Source: Magnetovibrio sp. (GTDB taxonomy: Bacteria > Pseudomonadota > Alphaproteobacteria > Rhodospirillales > Casp-alpha2). Taken from it: a DNA stretch of 64,000 bases. The DNA is taken from assembly GCA_002690705.1 (NCBI GenBank), contig NZFO01000011.1:123062-187061 (forward strand), in the 5' to 3' direction. Below, piece after piece: positions 1 through 8,318 of this stretch. The number at the start of each line of letters is the position of its first letter. Position 1 is the stretch's first letter. The notes under the pieces were generated by a model. The model saw only the letters and a program-made list of their open reading frames with translations. It was not told the DNA's origin and made no database searches. A program made the translations under genes and the position numbers.

Positions 1-2
1 TA

Positions 3-449
3 ACGATTGGTTACGCCATTTTGCTGAACAAACGTCTCGAGGCATTGCGCCGGAATAAGGATGAGCTTGAGGAACTCTCACTAGGATTCATCGAGACGAC
101 GCGTCGAGCCGAAGTTGGGATTGGTGAGTTAGGATCTATGACTGACGTTCTAAAAGAGCGGATAAAACGTGCTGAGTCACTGCGCGATGATTTGGTTTTT
201 TTGTCCGAACGGGGCAATACGGCGGCTGACCGGCTGGAAGGGGCAGTCCGTGAAGCTCGTGACAAAGAGAGCGTCGCCCCCCTTCCTGCAGAATTTGCGC
301 AAAATACTGGAACCCCGCAACAAGCACCTGCGGCCACTGATCAACCTCAGCGTGATCCACTGCGGGCGAGCCTGGATGATCGGGTCGGAGGTGATGAAGT
401 GTCGGAAGCCGAGCGCGAACTTTTAAAGGCTTTACGCTCCGCCGGTTAA
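3..449 (+). CDS. DUF6468 flagellar-cluster protein (5' truncated by window edge)
   Basis: The frame is open from the left edge. Residues before the first possible start (TTG at 21) read TIGYAILL, which looks like the end of an N-terminal membrane helix, so the true start lies outside the window. The visible part is a charged helix (about residues 10-80, likely coiled coil) followed by a Pro/Ala/Gln-rich acidic tail. From memory this matches the DUF6468 proteins found between fliM/fliL and a MotE-like gene in Rhodospirillales-type alphaproteobacteria, and motE does follow here after about 85 bases. Function is unknown; a role in flagellar assembly or motor function is inferred from position only. 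The family name rests on recognition, not on a search. Confidence 0.75.
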   Translation, partial: TIGYAILLNKRLEALRRNKDELEELSLGFIETTRRAEVGIGELGSMTDVLKERIKRAESLRDDLVFLSERGNTAADRLEGAVREARDKESVAPLPAEFAQNTGTPQQAPAATDQPQRDPLRASLDDRVGGDEVSEAERELLKALRSAG

Positions 450-534
450 GGTCTAGGCACTTTTAATAGTGTGAATTAACATATTGGAAAGTATCGTTGC
501 GTAAACTAAGTTTTTTTATGAGGGCGGTTACACA

Positions 535-1269
535 ATGAAGTGGTTGGCTAAAATTAGATTTCTGCCTCTAACTATTTTTTTTACGGCGCTGATGCTGAGT
601 GTAAAAATTGGTGATATTGTGATTGGCGTCGATGGTCTATTCGGTGGTTCCGTCAATATTAGCGTGGCAAAAGCGCAAGAGGGCAGTGAGACGGCGCGTG
701 TTCCTGAAGGCGATGGGAGTCAGCCGGCCGCCGAGGGTAAAGCAGATGTTGAAGAAGGGGAAGTTGCCGCAGATAAACCCCCAGCAGATACAATTGATAA
801 TGAGCCTGTATCACGACTAATCACTGATGATCCAACACTGCTAACGCCGGCTGAAATTGAGATCCTTCAACAACTGGCGATCCGGCGAGATCAACTTGAT
901 GGTCGAGAGCGTGAGATGGACGTTCGCTCTGGATTGCTGGATGCTGCGGAAGGACGTATTGAGAAGAAAATAGCCGAGCTACAGAATTTACGCCTTACAA
1001 TTGATGGATTAATTAAAAAATTTAATGCTCAAGAGGATGCCAAGCTCCAAAGCCTCGTAAAGATCTATGAAAATATGAAGCCGAAGGAAGCGGCCAAAAT
1101 TTTTGAAGAATTAGAGACAAATACACTCCTTGAAATTTCTGAGAGTATGAAAGAGCGGAAACTCGCGGCGATTATTGCCAAGATGCCACCTGAGAGAGCG
1201 CGCGAGGTCACCGTCGAGTTGAGACGTATGCGAGAGCTACCTCTTACAATTGAGCAAGTTGGGGGATAA
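535..1269 (+). CDS. motE: MotE-like flagellar motor protein (MgtE N-domain type)
   Basis: A 244-residue protein with one N-terminal membrane segment (about residues 8-30), an acidic low-complexity linker (about 45-95), a long heptad-like helix (about 105-165), and a C-terminal block of short helices with YENMKPKEAAKIFEEL and KMPPERAREV motifs. This C-terminal block resembles the cytoplasmic N-domain of MgtE magnesium transporters and is the hallmark of MotE proteins. In rhizobia MotE is a periplasmic chaperone for the motor protein MotC. The flagellar surroundings support a motor role here, but no motC is visible. The start is ATG at 535 with GAGGGCGG about 8 bases upstream. It probably shares a transcript with the upstream DUF6468 gene. 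Confidence 0.8.
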   Translation: MKWLAKIRFLPLTIFFTALMLSVKIGDIVIGVDGLFGGSVNISVAKAQEGSETARVPEGDGSQPAAEGKADVEEGEVAADKPPADTIDNEPVSRLITDDPTLLTPAEIEILQQLAIRRDQLDGREREMDVRSGLLDAAEGRIEKKIAELQNLRLTIDGLIKKFNAQEDAKLQSLVKIYENMKPKEAAKIFEELETNTLLEISESMKERKLAAIIAKMPPERAREVTVELRRMRELPLTIEQVGG

Positions 1270-2176
1270 TTATGTGGGGGGTTAGAAATAGTTACATCCA
1301 AATACCCCCTATTTGTTAAAAGTTGAAAACTTGGCAAATATAGTATCGTCTTTTTGTTAAAACGGGACCTAGTAGCCTTAAATAATTTAAATATCACGGT
1401 GTTATTTTGGAAGATGTTCGCCAGTATTTAAGATTTGCAGGCGGCATATCTTGATAATCAACATTGTCAGATAACCATGCGCTCGAGCATTCGATAGAGT
1501 ACTTACTAAAATCTTCCCTCGGCGCGTATCACTAGTGATTTAGATCCTTTTATCGGAGTCATGAGTGATCATAAGCCATAAAAATATTATGGCATGGCCA
1601 TCCGGCCTTTTATTCGGCGGTATTACTTGGACAGGTCTCATTGCCAGACGAAAAAAGTACAGACTATTTTGTCTTTATCCCGGTCGCATTGTGAGGTTCA
1701 TCAGAAAATAATGGACTTATAAACTTTCGCGGCTAACTGTTGCGATAACGTTATGGGGCCGAAGTGTTTATTTATGGGAAATGGACTGCAACAATGGTTA
1801 GGGTATCTCTTGTTTCAGATTTATAACAACAAAGATCTACTATACTTATCAGAGGGATATAATAATAAGACTGTGATGGAGAAGGCTGTAAAAGGATGCA
1901 GTTTGTAGCTGTCAGGTACGATCTTAATACTGACAGATTCGGGAGATTAAGATAAAATAGGGATAAGTGAAGCATTAAATACCGATGAAGTTGGCCCTCT
2001 TTACCCGATGCATATTTCTAATCAAGGCATTGGAAAGGTATTTTAGCCATTGAAATAAAGTAACTTTTTTTTAAATTTTCCGCTGAGAGCTGTAGGCATA
2101 AAAATCGAAAATTTTATAAAAGACGCGCCGGGCGAAACTGATGTAGCCTTCTTTATAGAATGCGCGGGTTGGGTAA
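1270..2176. other. 900-base gap without a recognisable gene
   Basis: A long AT-rich stretch between motE and the large TPR protein. Both strands are broken by frequent stops and no frame shows a family I recognise. The only item worth naming is a short hydrophobic-basic frame at 1565-1711, listed separately. The region may hold the promoter of the TPR gene or the remains of a lost gene, but I cannot show either. Confidence 0.6.
1565..1711 (+). CDS. possible small membrane protein (48 aa), doubtful
   Basis: A GTG at 1565 is preceded by GGAG about 9 bases upstream and opens a 48-residue frame; an internal ATG at 1589 would give 40 residues. The peptide has one short hydrophobic stretch (WPSGLLFGGITWTGLIA) followed by a strongly basic tail (RRKKYR and FIRK), the inside-positive layout of a tiny single-pass membrane protein. 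An overlapping ATG at 1561 closes after six codons. I recognise no family. A chance frame is at least as likely, because the gap around it looks non-coding. Confidence 0.15.
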   Translation: MIISHKNIMAWPSGLLFGGITWTGLIARRKKYRLFCLYPGRIVRFIRK

Positions 2177-5100
2177 ATGGGTCATACCATCAATGAAGGA
2201 ATTGGGGGTAACGTGATAGGTGTTCTGAGGTCTGCCGCTAGTGACTTATCAGCCCTAATATTGGTGAGCTTGACCTTTCAAGCGATGGCTAAAGCTGGGT
2301 CTTTGGCTAGAAAAGGAAGCTGCAACCCCCGAGCGTGTATTAATCGACTTTTATTATTGGTTTTTATTTTTGTTGGCGGTCTCTGGATGTCTTTTCAAGC
2401 GGTGCTTGCGGAACCGGTCGGAGTGCGTGCTACAAGGACTAATGACTATGGGCGAGTCGTATTTGTTTGGAGGACCCCTGTTGATCATGACTTATTCACG
2501 GATGGTCGTCGAGTAACAATTCGGTTTGGTAGGCCATTTGAAGCGTCCTATCAGCGAGTACTAGGTGCGCTTAAAACATATATATCGAGGGTCGCGCCGG
2601 GTGTAGATGGCAGAAGTGTTACTTTTGTTCTCAAGAACGACTTTGACGCCTACAGCTTTGACTCCGGTCGCAGCATCATTCTTGAGATTGCTGAGTCGGT
2701 CCCACCAAAAGCAGAGCCTGAATCGCGACAATCTGAAACCTCATTAGCCTTAGTTCGCCGGCAGGTTGCAGCGCAAGAGGCAGCCAGCGGAATATTGCCG
2801 AAAATTCGCATTCGTGTGGGCATTCACTCTGAATATACGCGTGTTGTATTCGATTTCCGGAATCCCGTTGAATATTCTGCTCAAGTTAACAAGGGCATCG
2901 TTCGAGTAAAATTCGAACAAGCAGTTGATTTAAAAACCGCGCCCATTAACCGAAACCCCCCTAAATTTTTGGGCCAAATTCGTGCGGCGACGATTGAAAA
3001 TTCTACTGAGGTTGAGATGACAATACCGGTCTCCTCCAAGATCCGTCATTTTATATCAGGTCCTAAAGTAGTGGTAGACATTCGACGCCCGATCGGTAGC
3101 GCTGAAATTGCTAGGTTACCCTCAGAAAGCCAAGCCTCTTCGGAGGTTTTAAAATCGATTGGCCCGTCAACTGGATCCGAGGTTAAGAAAGTTGAGAAAT
3201 TCATCCCTTCCGGTGAAAAGACTACAAGACCGGTAAACTCAAAGTCCAAGGCTGAAGATTCAGCGCTGCCCGGCAAACCAGTTGCACTCCGCCCAGTCTC
3301 CCAAGCGGCGTATTTACAAAATAAAGAGGGCGAAAAAGTGAGCAGTATGTCCTCAGCAAAACCTCAAGACTTTGTTGATTCCAAGCCACGTGATCTTGGA
3401 GATCTGGCTAGCCCTAGACCGCTTAAAAATTCAGGGTCGGTTGCTTCCAAACCTGTTGACCCTGGCAAACCGGCGAGTGAAGAACCACCTAACTCTACCG
3501 ACTCAGAGAGTGCCACCCCCCCCAAGCCTGTCGACTCGGCCACTGGTGTTAAACTTCGGTTTGACTGGAATGAGCCTGTAGCCGCCGCCGTTTTCCGTCG
3601 TTTGGGTTTCGTATGGGTGATATTTAACAAACCGACTAAGATAGACACTAATGCCTTGGTAAATGCTGGTGGCGGGATCATTCGTTCGATAGATCAAGTA
3701 CAAGCACCAAATGGAACAGTTCTTCGCTTTAAAACCAAGAAAAAAGTAAACCCATCATTAGCGCTTGAGGGCGCGAGCTGGATAATGGAATTTAAACGCC
3801 AAGCCCTGAAGCCAACGAATCCTGTTGAGGTTAAAGCACAACCAAAAGCAACGTCTGGAGCTAGGATATTTTTACCCGTTCCAGAGCCGGGGAGTCCAGT
3901 CGGTATAACTGACCCATTAGTGGGAGATAATTTGGTTGTAGTGCCCGTGATTTCGCTTGGTCACGGTGTGGCTGAGGCCTTTGAGTACCCAGAATTGGAG
4001 GTTTTGAAAAGCGCTCAAGGTATAGTCGTGCGGACTAAAATTGATGATCTAAGGGTAAAGTCATTGCCCGAGGGGGTTGAATTAACTTCAAAGGCTAAAC
4101 TCGCGATTTCGCCGGTTTCAGATGAAGCCGCGGCGAGCGCCAAGGTTGCGGCATTAAAACCTGTTGAAAAACTATTGGATTTAGAATCTTGGGAAGTTGA
4201 GGAGATCAAAGATTTTAACAGCAGAAAACAAGAACTGCAGACTGATTTGGCGGGGAGTCGTGGGTCACAGCGAGAAGAGCAACGCATGGACATGGTGCGG
4301 TTTTATTTTGCGAATGGCTTCCATGTGGAGGCCTTGGGTATTCTGGCTCGACTTCAAGGGGTTCGGCCTCAGATTGCGGAAGAGCCCGAATTTCGTCTGA
4401 TTCGCGGTGCCGTAAATTATTTTCTAGATCGAGTGCCAGATGCGGCCCGTGATCTGTCCCATACCAGTTTGGACAACAATGAGGAGGCGAATTTTTGGCG
4501 GGCCGCTGCTATCGCAAAATCTGGTGACTTGCTAGTGGCAGCTGCTGAATTGCGACGAACAGGCGGTATAACGCGCAGTTACCCGAAAGCATTGATGATG
4601 CCGATGGGCGCACTTGTAGCTGAGGCGGCTACTGAGCTTGGTGACATTGAGACCGCCCGTGAATTTATTGACGCGCTGATTAAAGCCGAACCCACTGATC
4701 ACGAAAAAGCACTTTTGAACTTTATTAATGGAAAAACTTTGGACATTGGTGGTGATGTTGATGGCGCCATAACTCAATGGGATGACGTTTTGCTATCAAG
4801 CAATCGTCCAGTTCGTGTTCAAGCTGCTGTAGCTCGAATGGATTTATTGCTTAAATTGAAACGTGTGAAACCAGCAGAAGCAATCGTGGAATTTGAGAAG
4901 CTTCGTTTCGCTTGGCGTGGTGACGATTTTGAATTTCGATTGTTACGACGATTGGGCGGCTTGTATCTTGACGAGGGCTTATTTCGCAAAGGTCTAGAGG
5001 CGCTCCGTCAAGCGGCCACATATTTCAAAGACAAGGATACTGCAAAAGAGGTTAAAGAACAAATGGCTGAAGAATTCTCTCGACTGTATTTGAGAGAGGG

Positions 5101-5932
5101 AGCAGATGCGATGCGCGCAGTCACAGCCATCGCAGTATATCGAGAATTTAAAGAACTTACTCCTTCCGGGGCTAGAGGTGACGAAATGATTCGAAAGCTT
5201 GCAGATAGGCTAGCGGACGTAGATTTGCTCGAGCAAGCTGCGGAGATTCTTGAGGGACAAGTCCGCTTTCGGCTGAGCGGACCGTTAAAAGCGGAGGTGG
5301 GTGCGCGGTTAGCGGTTATCTATTTACTCGCACGTCAGTTTAATCGTGCCGTTAGCGCACTTATAGCAACTAATGAGCCCGGTTTGAATGCCGGCCTTGA
5401 GACTCAACGACGTCATCTATTGGCAAGAGCTCTCATGGGTATGGGTCGAGATGATGATGCGGTTGATATTTTGAAACGAGATAAACGACCTGATGCCGAT
5501 ATATTGCGCGCTGAAATTTTTTGGAAGAGCGGTGATTGGGCCAGAGCTTCAAATGCTCTCAAACGTGTTGCCAAAGCCAGTGGAGCAAAGAAGGGAGAGC
5601 TAGTTAATGAGTTTCAGGCAGAGCGTGTGCTGAATTACGCGATCTCGCTTGCGCTCTCTGGAAATGAACGTGGTCTGGCTCGGCTTAGGAGCGATTTAGG
5701 TTCAGCAATGGAGAGGACTTCACTGAGAGATGCATTCAGGCTTGTGACCGCTCCCACAGCCCAGGGGTTGATTTCCCCTTCAAGTGTGACAGCCCGCGTG
5801 AAGTTAGCAGAAAACTTCAAGACTTTTCTTGGGGATTATAAAAAAAGGTTAAAGGAGAGAGGTTTGAGCAGTTTAACCGAGCAGACCGCCAAGGCAAATA
5901 ACGCCAGCGTTGGTCAATCACAAGGTGGTTAA
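2177..5932 (+). CDS. large exported AMIN-like / TPR protein of the flagellar region
   Basis: A 1251-residue protein. A hydrophobic segment at about residues 55-77 ending in QAVLA reads as a signal peptide. ATG at 2285 (residue 37) is a plausible alternative start because residues 1-36 add nothing family-like; neither start has a clear ribosome site. Three beta-rich repeats of AMIN-like character lie near residues 80-180, 210-305 and 457-545, each with a pattern such as YTRVVFDF followed by a motif like KVVVDIRRP. A Pro/Ser/Lys-rich linker lies at about 308-455. Residues from about 700 to 1190 form a TPR-like helical solenoid. AMIN domains usually bind the cell wall, so a periplasmic scaffold around the motor is a reasonable inference. 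Similar long TPR proteins sit next to motE in related genomes as I recall. It converges with fliP. Confidence 0.75.
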   Translation: MGHTINEGIGGNVIGVLRSAASDLSALILVSLTFQAMAKAGSLARKGSCNPRACINRLLLLVFIFVGGLWMSFQAVLAEPVGVRATRTNDYGRVVFVWRTPVDHDLFTDGRRVTIRFGRPFEASYQRVLGALKTYISRVAPGVDGRSVTFVLKNDFDAYSFDSGRSIILEIAESVPPKAEPESRQSETSLALVRRQVAAQEAASGILPKIRIRVGIHSEYTRVVFDFRNPVEYSAQVNKGIVRVKFEQAVDLKTAPINRNPPKFLGQIRAATIENSTEVEMTIPVSSKIRHFISGPKVVVDIRRPIGSAEIARLPSESQASSEVLKSIGPSTGSEVKKVEKFIPSGEKTTRPVNSKSKAEDSALPGKPVALRPVSQAAYLQNKEGEKVSSMSSAKPQDFVDSKPRDLGDLASPRPLKNSGSVASKPVDPGKPASEEPPNSTDSESATPPKPVDSATGVKLRFDWNEPVAAAVFRRLGFVWVIFNKPTKIDTNALVNAGGGIIRSIDQVQAPNGTVLRFKTKKKVNPSLALEGASWIMEFKRQALKPTNPVEVKAQPKATSGARIFLPVPEPGSPVGITDPLVGDNLVVVPVISLGHGVAEAFEYPELEVLKSAQGIVVRTKIDDLRVKSLPEGVELTSKAKLAISPVSDEAAASAKVAALKPVEKLLDLESWEVEEIKDFNSRKQELQTDLAGSRGSQREEQRMDMVRFYFANGFHVEALGILARLQGVRPQIAEEPEFRLIRGAVNYFLDRVPDAARDLSHTSLDNNEEANFWRAAAIAKSGDLLVAAAELRRTGGITRSYPKALMMPMGALVAEAATELGDIETAREFIDALIKAEPTDHEKALLNFINGKTLDIGGDVDGAITQWDDVLLSSNRPVRVQAAVARMDLLLKLKRVKPAEAIVEFEKLRFAWRGDDFEFRLLRRLGGLYLDEGLFRKGLEALRQAATYFKDKDTAKEVKEQMAEEFSRLYLREGADAMRAVTAIAVYREFKELTPSGARGDEMIRKLADRLADVDLLEQAAEILEGQVRFRLSGPLKAEVGARLAVIYLLARQFNRAVSALIATNEPGLNAGLETQRRHLLARALMGMGRDDDAVDILKRDKRPDADILRAEIFWKSGDWARASNALKRVAKASGAKKGELVNEFQAERVLNYAISLALSGNERGLARLRSDLGSAMERTSLRDAFRLVTAPTAQGLISPSSVTARVKLAENFKTFLGDYKKRLKERGLSSLTEQTAKANNASVGQSQGG

Positions 5933-6242
5933 CCTCAAATTGACCCTTTAATCATCTAACTAAGAGAACAGCATTGACAGTTTCTTGTATCAATTTGATG
6001 ACATAACCCTGCTGCGATGGAGATATTGAGATGGTTGGATGACTTAGTTTGACAATTAAATGTCAAAAAAATAATGGGCTAAAAAAGTAATTTTTAACAA
6101 AAAAGAAAATTGGCACATTCACCGGTCAATTTGATGATTACAATTAACTTTCCTCGGGTACAGGTCTTAATCCGCAAGTATCTGACAAGTTTACATAGCA
6201 CTGTTGCATTTAAGATAAAAAATCGATGGCTTTATTTAAGCT
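5933..6242. other. 310-base gap between convergent genes
   Basis: AT-rich spacer between the ends of the TPR gene and fliP. I see no gene, no tRNA and no clear GC hairpin followed by a T run on either strand. Confidence 0.6.
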
Positions 6243-7022
6243 TTAGCCGCCTCCAAAGCTACGAACCAAGGAGCCTACTATCATGTACCAACCGTCAACT
6301 AAGACGAAGAAAATTACCTTAAACGGCAATGCTATGATGATTGGTGGCAGCATCATCATGCCCATCGCCATTAAGACCGAAGCTACCACCATATCAATAA
6401 TCAAGAATGGTAGAAAGATGAGAAAACCAATTTCAAAGGCACGCCTGAGCTCGGAGATCATAAAAGCTGGGATAAGAACGCGCATCGATACTGTGTTGGG
6501 GGTTACGGTAGTTGGGTCGATCTCCGCAATGTCCACAAACAAGGCTAAGTCTTGCTCGCGAACGTGTTGCATCATAAAATCGCGGAATGGAACTGAGACT
6601 CTCTCAAAGGCCTCAAGCTCGGTGATCTGCTCCTCCATCATTGGTTTAATGGCGGTATCATAAGCTCTCTCAAATGTCGGCATCATAATAAAAAAAGTCA
6701 AGAATAGGGCTAAGGAGACTAGCACTTGATTGGGGGGAGTTTGTTGTGTTCCCATTGCAGTTCTTAAAAATGCTAACACGACCATGATTCTTACGAATGA
6801 GGTAACCATGATTAGAACTGATGGAGCTAATGAAAGCACAGTGATTAATGCGACCATTTGGACAATACGCCCTGTCGCGTCGCCACCCTCACCGAAATCT
6901 AAATTAAATTGTTGCGCATCTGCCGGTACGGTTATCCACAAAAGGAGTGCAATAATCCCAATGAGTAAGCTACTAGCAACGAATAGCTTTATCAGAGGTT
7001 TTGTGAGAAGTTGGAATTTCAT
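6243..7022 (-). CDS. fliP: flagellar export gate protein FliP
   Basis: FliP forms, with FliQ and FliR, the core gate of the flagellar type III export apparatus in the inner membrane. The 259-residue product has an N-terminal signal-like segment (about residues 12-37), a short periplasmic stretch, then the conserved block around SFVRIMVVLAFLRTAMGTQQ, the motif TPPNQVLVSLALFLTFF, and two C-terminal helices around MVVASVLMAMGMMMLPP. Length and motif order match the family. The ATG at 7022 overlaps the end of fliO by 4 bases, so the two are probably translationally coupled. It is the last gene of a four-gene minus-strand operon. Confidence 0.97.
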   Translation of the reverse strand: MKFQLLTKPLIKLFVASSLLIGIIALLLWITVPADAQQFNLDFGEGGDATGRIVQMVALITVLSLAPSVLIMVTSFVRIMVVLAFLRTAMGTQQTPPNQVLVSLALFLTFFIMMPTFERAYDTAIKPMMEEQITELEAFERVSVPFRDFMMQHVREQDLALFVDIAEIDPTTVTPNTVSMRVLIPAFMISELRRAFEIGFLIFLPFLIIDMVVASVLMAMGMMMLPPIIIALPFKVIFFVLVDGWYMIVGSLVRSFGGG

Positions 7023-7351
7023 TCCGGGTTTTCTTCTCGTTTGAGATCATTTACTTGATTAAAATGCTCTGCAAAGTTCTCGTCAGCTCTAATATCGCGT
7101 TCTACAACCATTTCTGTCGTTGGCCCCAGGACCAATAGGTGTTCGACATCGTCGCGCCTGACTAAAACGAGACGCCGCCTGCCATCCAGCGGCGTGACTT
7201 CGATAACAGATAATCTTCGGGATCCACTGGGTTTTATTGCACGTACTGGAAAACCAAGCCCTACGCGCCGCGCCAATGCTGCAATTAGACCAATTAAGGC
7301 CAATACGAATATAAGCGCCAGAAGAAAACGAAGGTATTCCCATACTTCCAT
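7019..7351 (-). CDS. fliO: flagellar biosynthesis protein FliO
   Basis: A 110-residue protein with one N-terminal membrane helix (about residues 7-28) followed by a small cytoplasmic beta domain containing RRLSVIEVTPLDGRRRLVLVRRDDVEHLLVLGP, the signature of FliO/FliZ. FliO helps assemble the FliP ring. The gene overlaps the previous stop by one base (TGATG) and the next gene, fliP, by 4 bases, which fits tight operon coupling. It is short but within the usual range for alphaproteobacterial FliO. Confidence 0.92.
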   Translation of the reverse strand: MEVWEYLRFLLALIFVLALIGLIAALARRVGLGFPVRAIKPSGSRRLSVIEVTPLDGRRRLVLVRRDDVEHLLVLGPTTEMVVERDIRADENFAEHFNQVNDLKREENPE

Positions 7352-7695
7352 CAGGTATTTTCTCCCTCGCTATCGTTATCGGGGAGGTCCTGATTAATCG
7401 GAGCATAGGCCTTATGCGCCAATTTACTTAATCCAATGGTGGATACGTATTGGCTATGTTGCTTGCCCAAAGCTTGTGACAATAATGTCAGATCGCTTAG
7501 TAGGGATTGGATGGCCTGTTCCAATTCTTTTGGAGCGTCATGAGCCGGCGATTTGGTGATCAATCTACATATGGTTTCAACCTCGGTTTCAAGAGAAGCC
7601 AAATCAACGGCATTTCCTTGTGAAATAGCTTGCTTAGCGTCGTTAACAGCCTCAAAGACCATGCTGAGGCGAGCATTGATATCGGCATTACTCAT
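7351..7695 (-). CDS. small helical protein of the fliOP operon, unknown function
   Basis: A 114-residue soluble protein predicted from sequence to be mostly helical, with no signal peptide or membrane segment. Residues 4-90 form amphipathic helices (LSMVFEAVNDAKQAI, LASLETEVETICRLI, LEQAIQSLLSDLTLLSQAL); the C terminus is acidic and disordered. I do not recognise a family with confidence. Size and helical layout recall small flagellar chaperones such as FlgN, but no diagnostic motif is present, so this is only a suggestion. It overlaps its upstream neighbour by 4 bases and fliO by 1 base, so it is almost certainly made together with the export proteins. Confidence 0.8.
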   Translation of the reverse strand: MSNADINARLSMVFEAVNDAKQAISQGNAVDLASLETEVETICRLITKSPAHDAPKELEQAIQSLLSDLTLLSQALGKQHSQYVSTIGLSKLAHKAYAPINQDLPDNDSEGENT

Positions 7696-8096
7696 TGATC
7701 GTCTGCCTTATTTTGCCGCCACTTGTCCGCCATTATGGCGGCAAGTCTATTAATGTTTGACGGAGGGGAATCCGGGTTTTCCTCCTGTTTTTCCTTTTCC
7801 GAAGCTTGGTAAACGTAAACGAGGATCTCGGCCACAGTTGAGAACGCTTCTAATGGAATGTGGGCGTCTATGTCGATAGCACTTAGGAGTTCAGCCAAAT
7901 CGGCGTCCTCGCGAACTTTGATTCCGTTTTTAAAAGCAATATCTAGAATCTGCTCAGCAACTCGCCCATGGCCTCCTGCTATGACTCTCGGTGGCAGGTC
8001 GTTTGCCTCCTTTTGAGCAACTGCAACGGCAACCGCATCCGATCGGGGTGGCGGTGGGCGAAGATTTTTTTTTGTTAATTTTTCGTCGGCCGGCAA
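7692..8096 (-). CDS. FlhB C-terminal-domain paralogue (FlhX-like)
   Basis: A 134-residue protein whose residues 18-95 match the cytoplasmic domain of FlhB/YscU export switches: AVAVAVAQKE, PPRVIAGGHGRVAEQILDIA, GIKVREDADLAELLSAIDIDAHIPLEAFSTVAEILVYVY. It lacks the membrane part and the autocleavage motif NPTH, which the full-length FlhB in this window keeps at its residues 269-272. In other bacteria such FlhB-C proteins can partly replace the FlhB C-terminal fragment. The start is an uncommon TTG at 8096, supported by AAGGA 7 bases upstream; no ATG alternative keeps the conserved region. First gene of the fliO-fliP operon. Confidence 0.88.
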   Translation of the reverse strand: MPADEKLTKKNLRPPPPRSDAVAVAVAQKEANDLPPRVIAGGHGRVAEQILDIAFKNGIKVREDADLAELLSAIDIDAHIPLEAFSTVAEILVYVYQASEKEKQEENPDSPPSNINRLAAIMADKWRQNKADDQ

Positions 8097-8318
8097 AGGC
8101 AGTTCCTTAATAAATTAAATCAAAGTGAAACGAATCTATAGCCAAGCCTAACCCTGACCGTCCCTATTTAACAATCTGTAAAAACGAAAAGGAAAATCAT
8201 TCAATAATCTGTGCTATGTTTATATTGTATCGGGTGGTGTCTATCGGTGGATTGGATAGGTTGATCCCTTCGAGTCTTTGACACTAGTACTAAAACTTAA
8301 ACTATTGTTGAGGTTAAA

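Noticed and set aside
3046-4293. Several minus-strand frames of 70-105 codons opposite the TPR gene
   Set aside because: All are shadows of the long coding frame, without starts or motifs of their own.
6283-6663. 126-codon plus-strand frame opposite fliP
   Set aside because: It is the antisense shadow of a well supported gene; composition follows the fliP codons and no ribosome site is seen.
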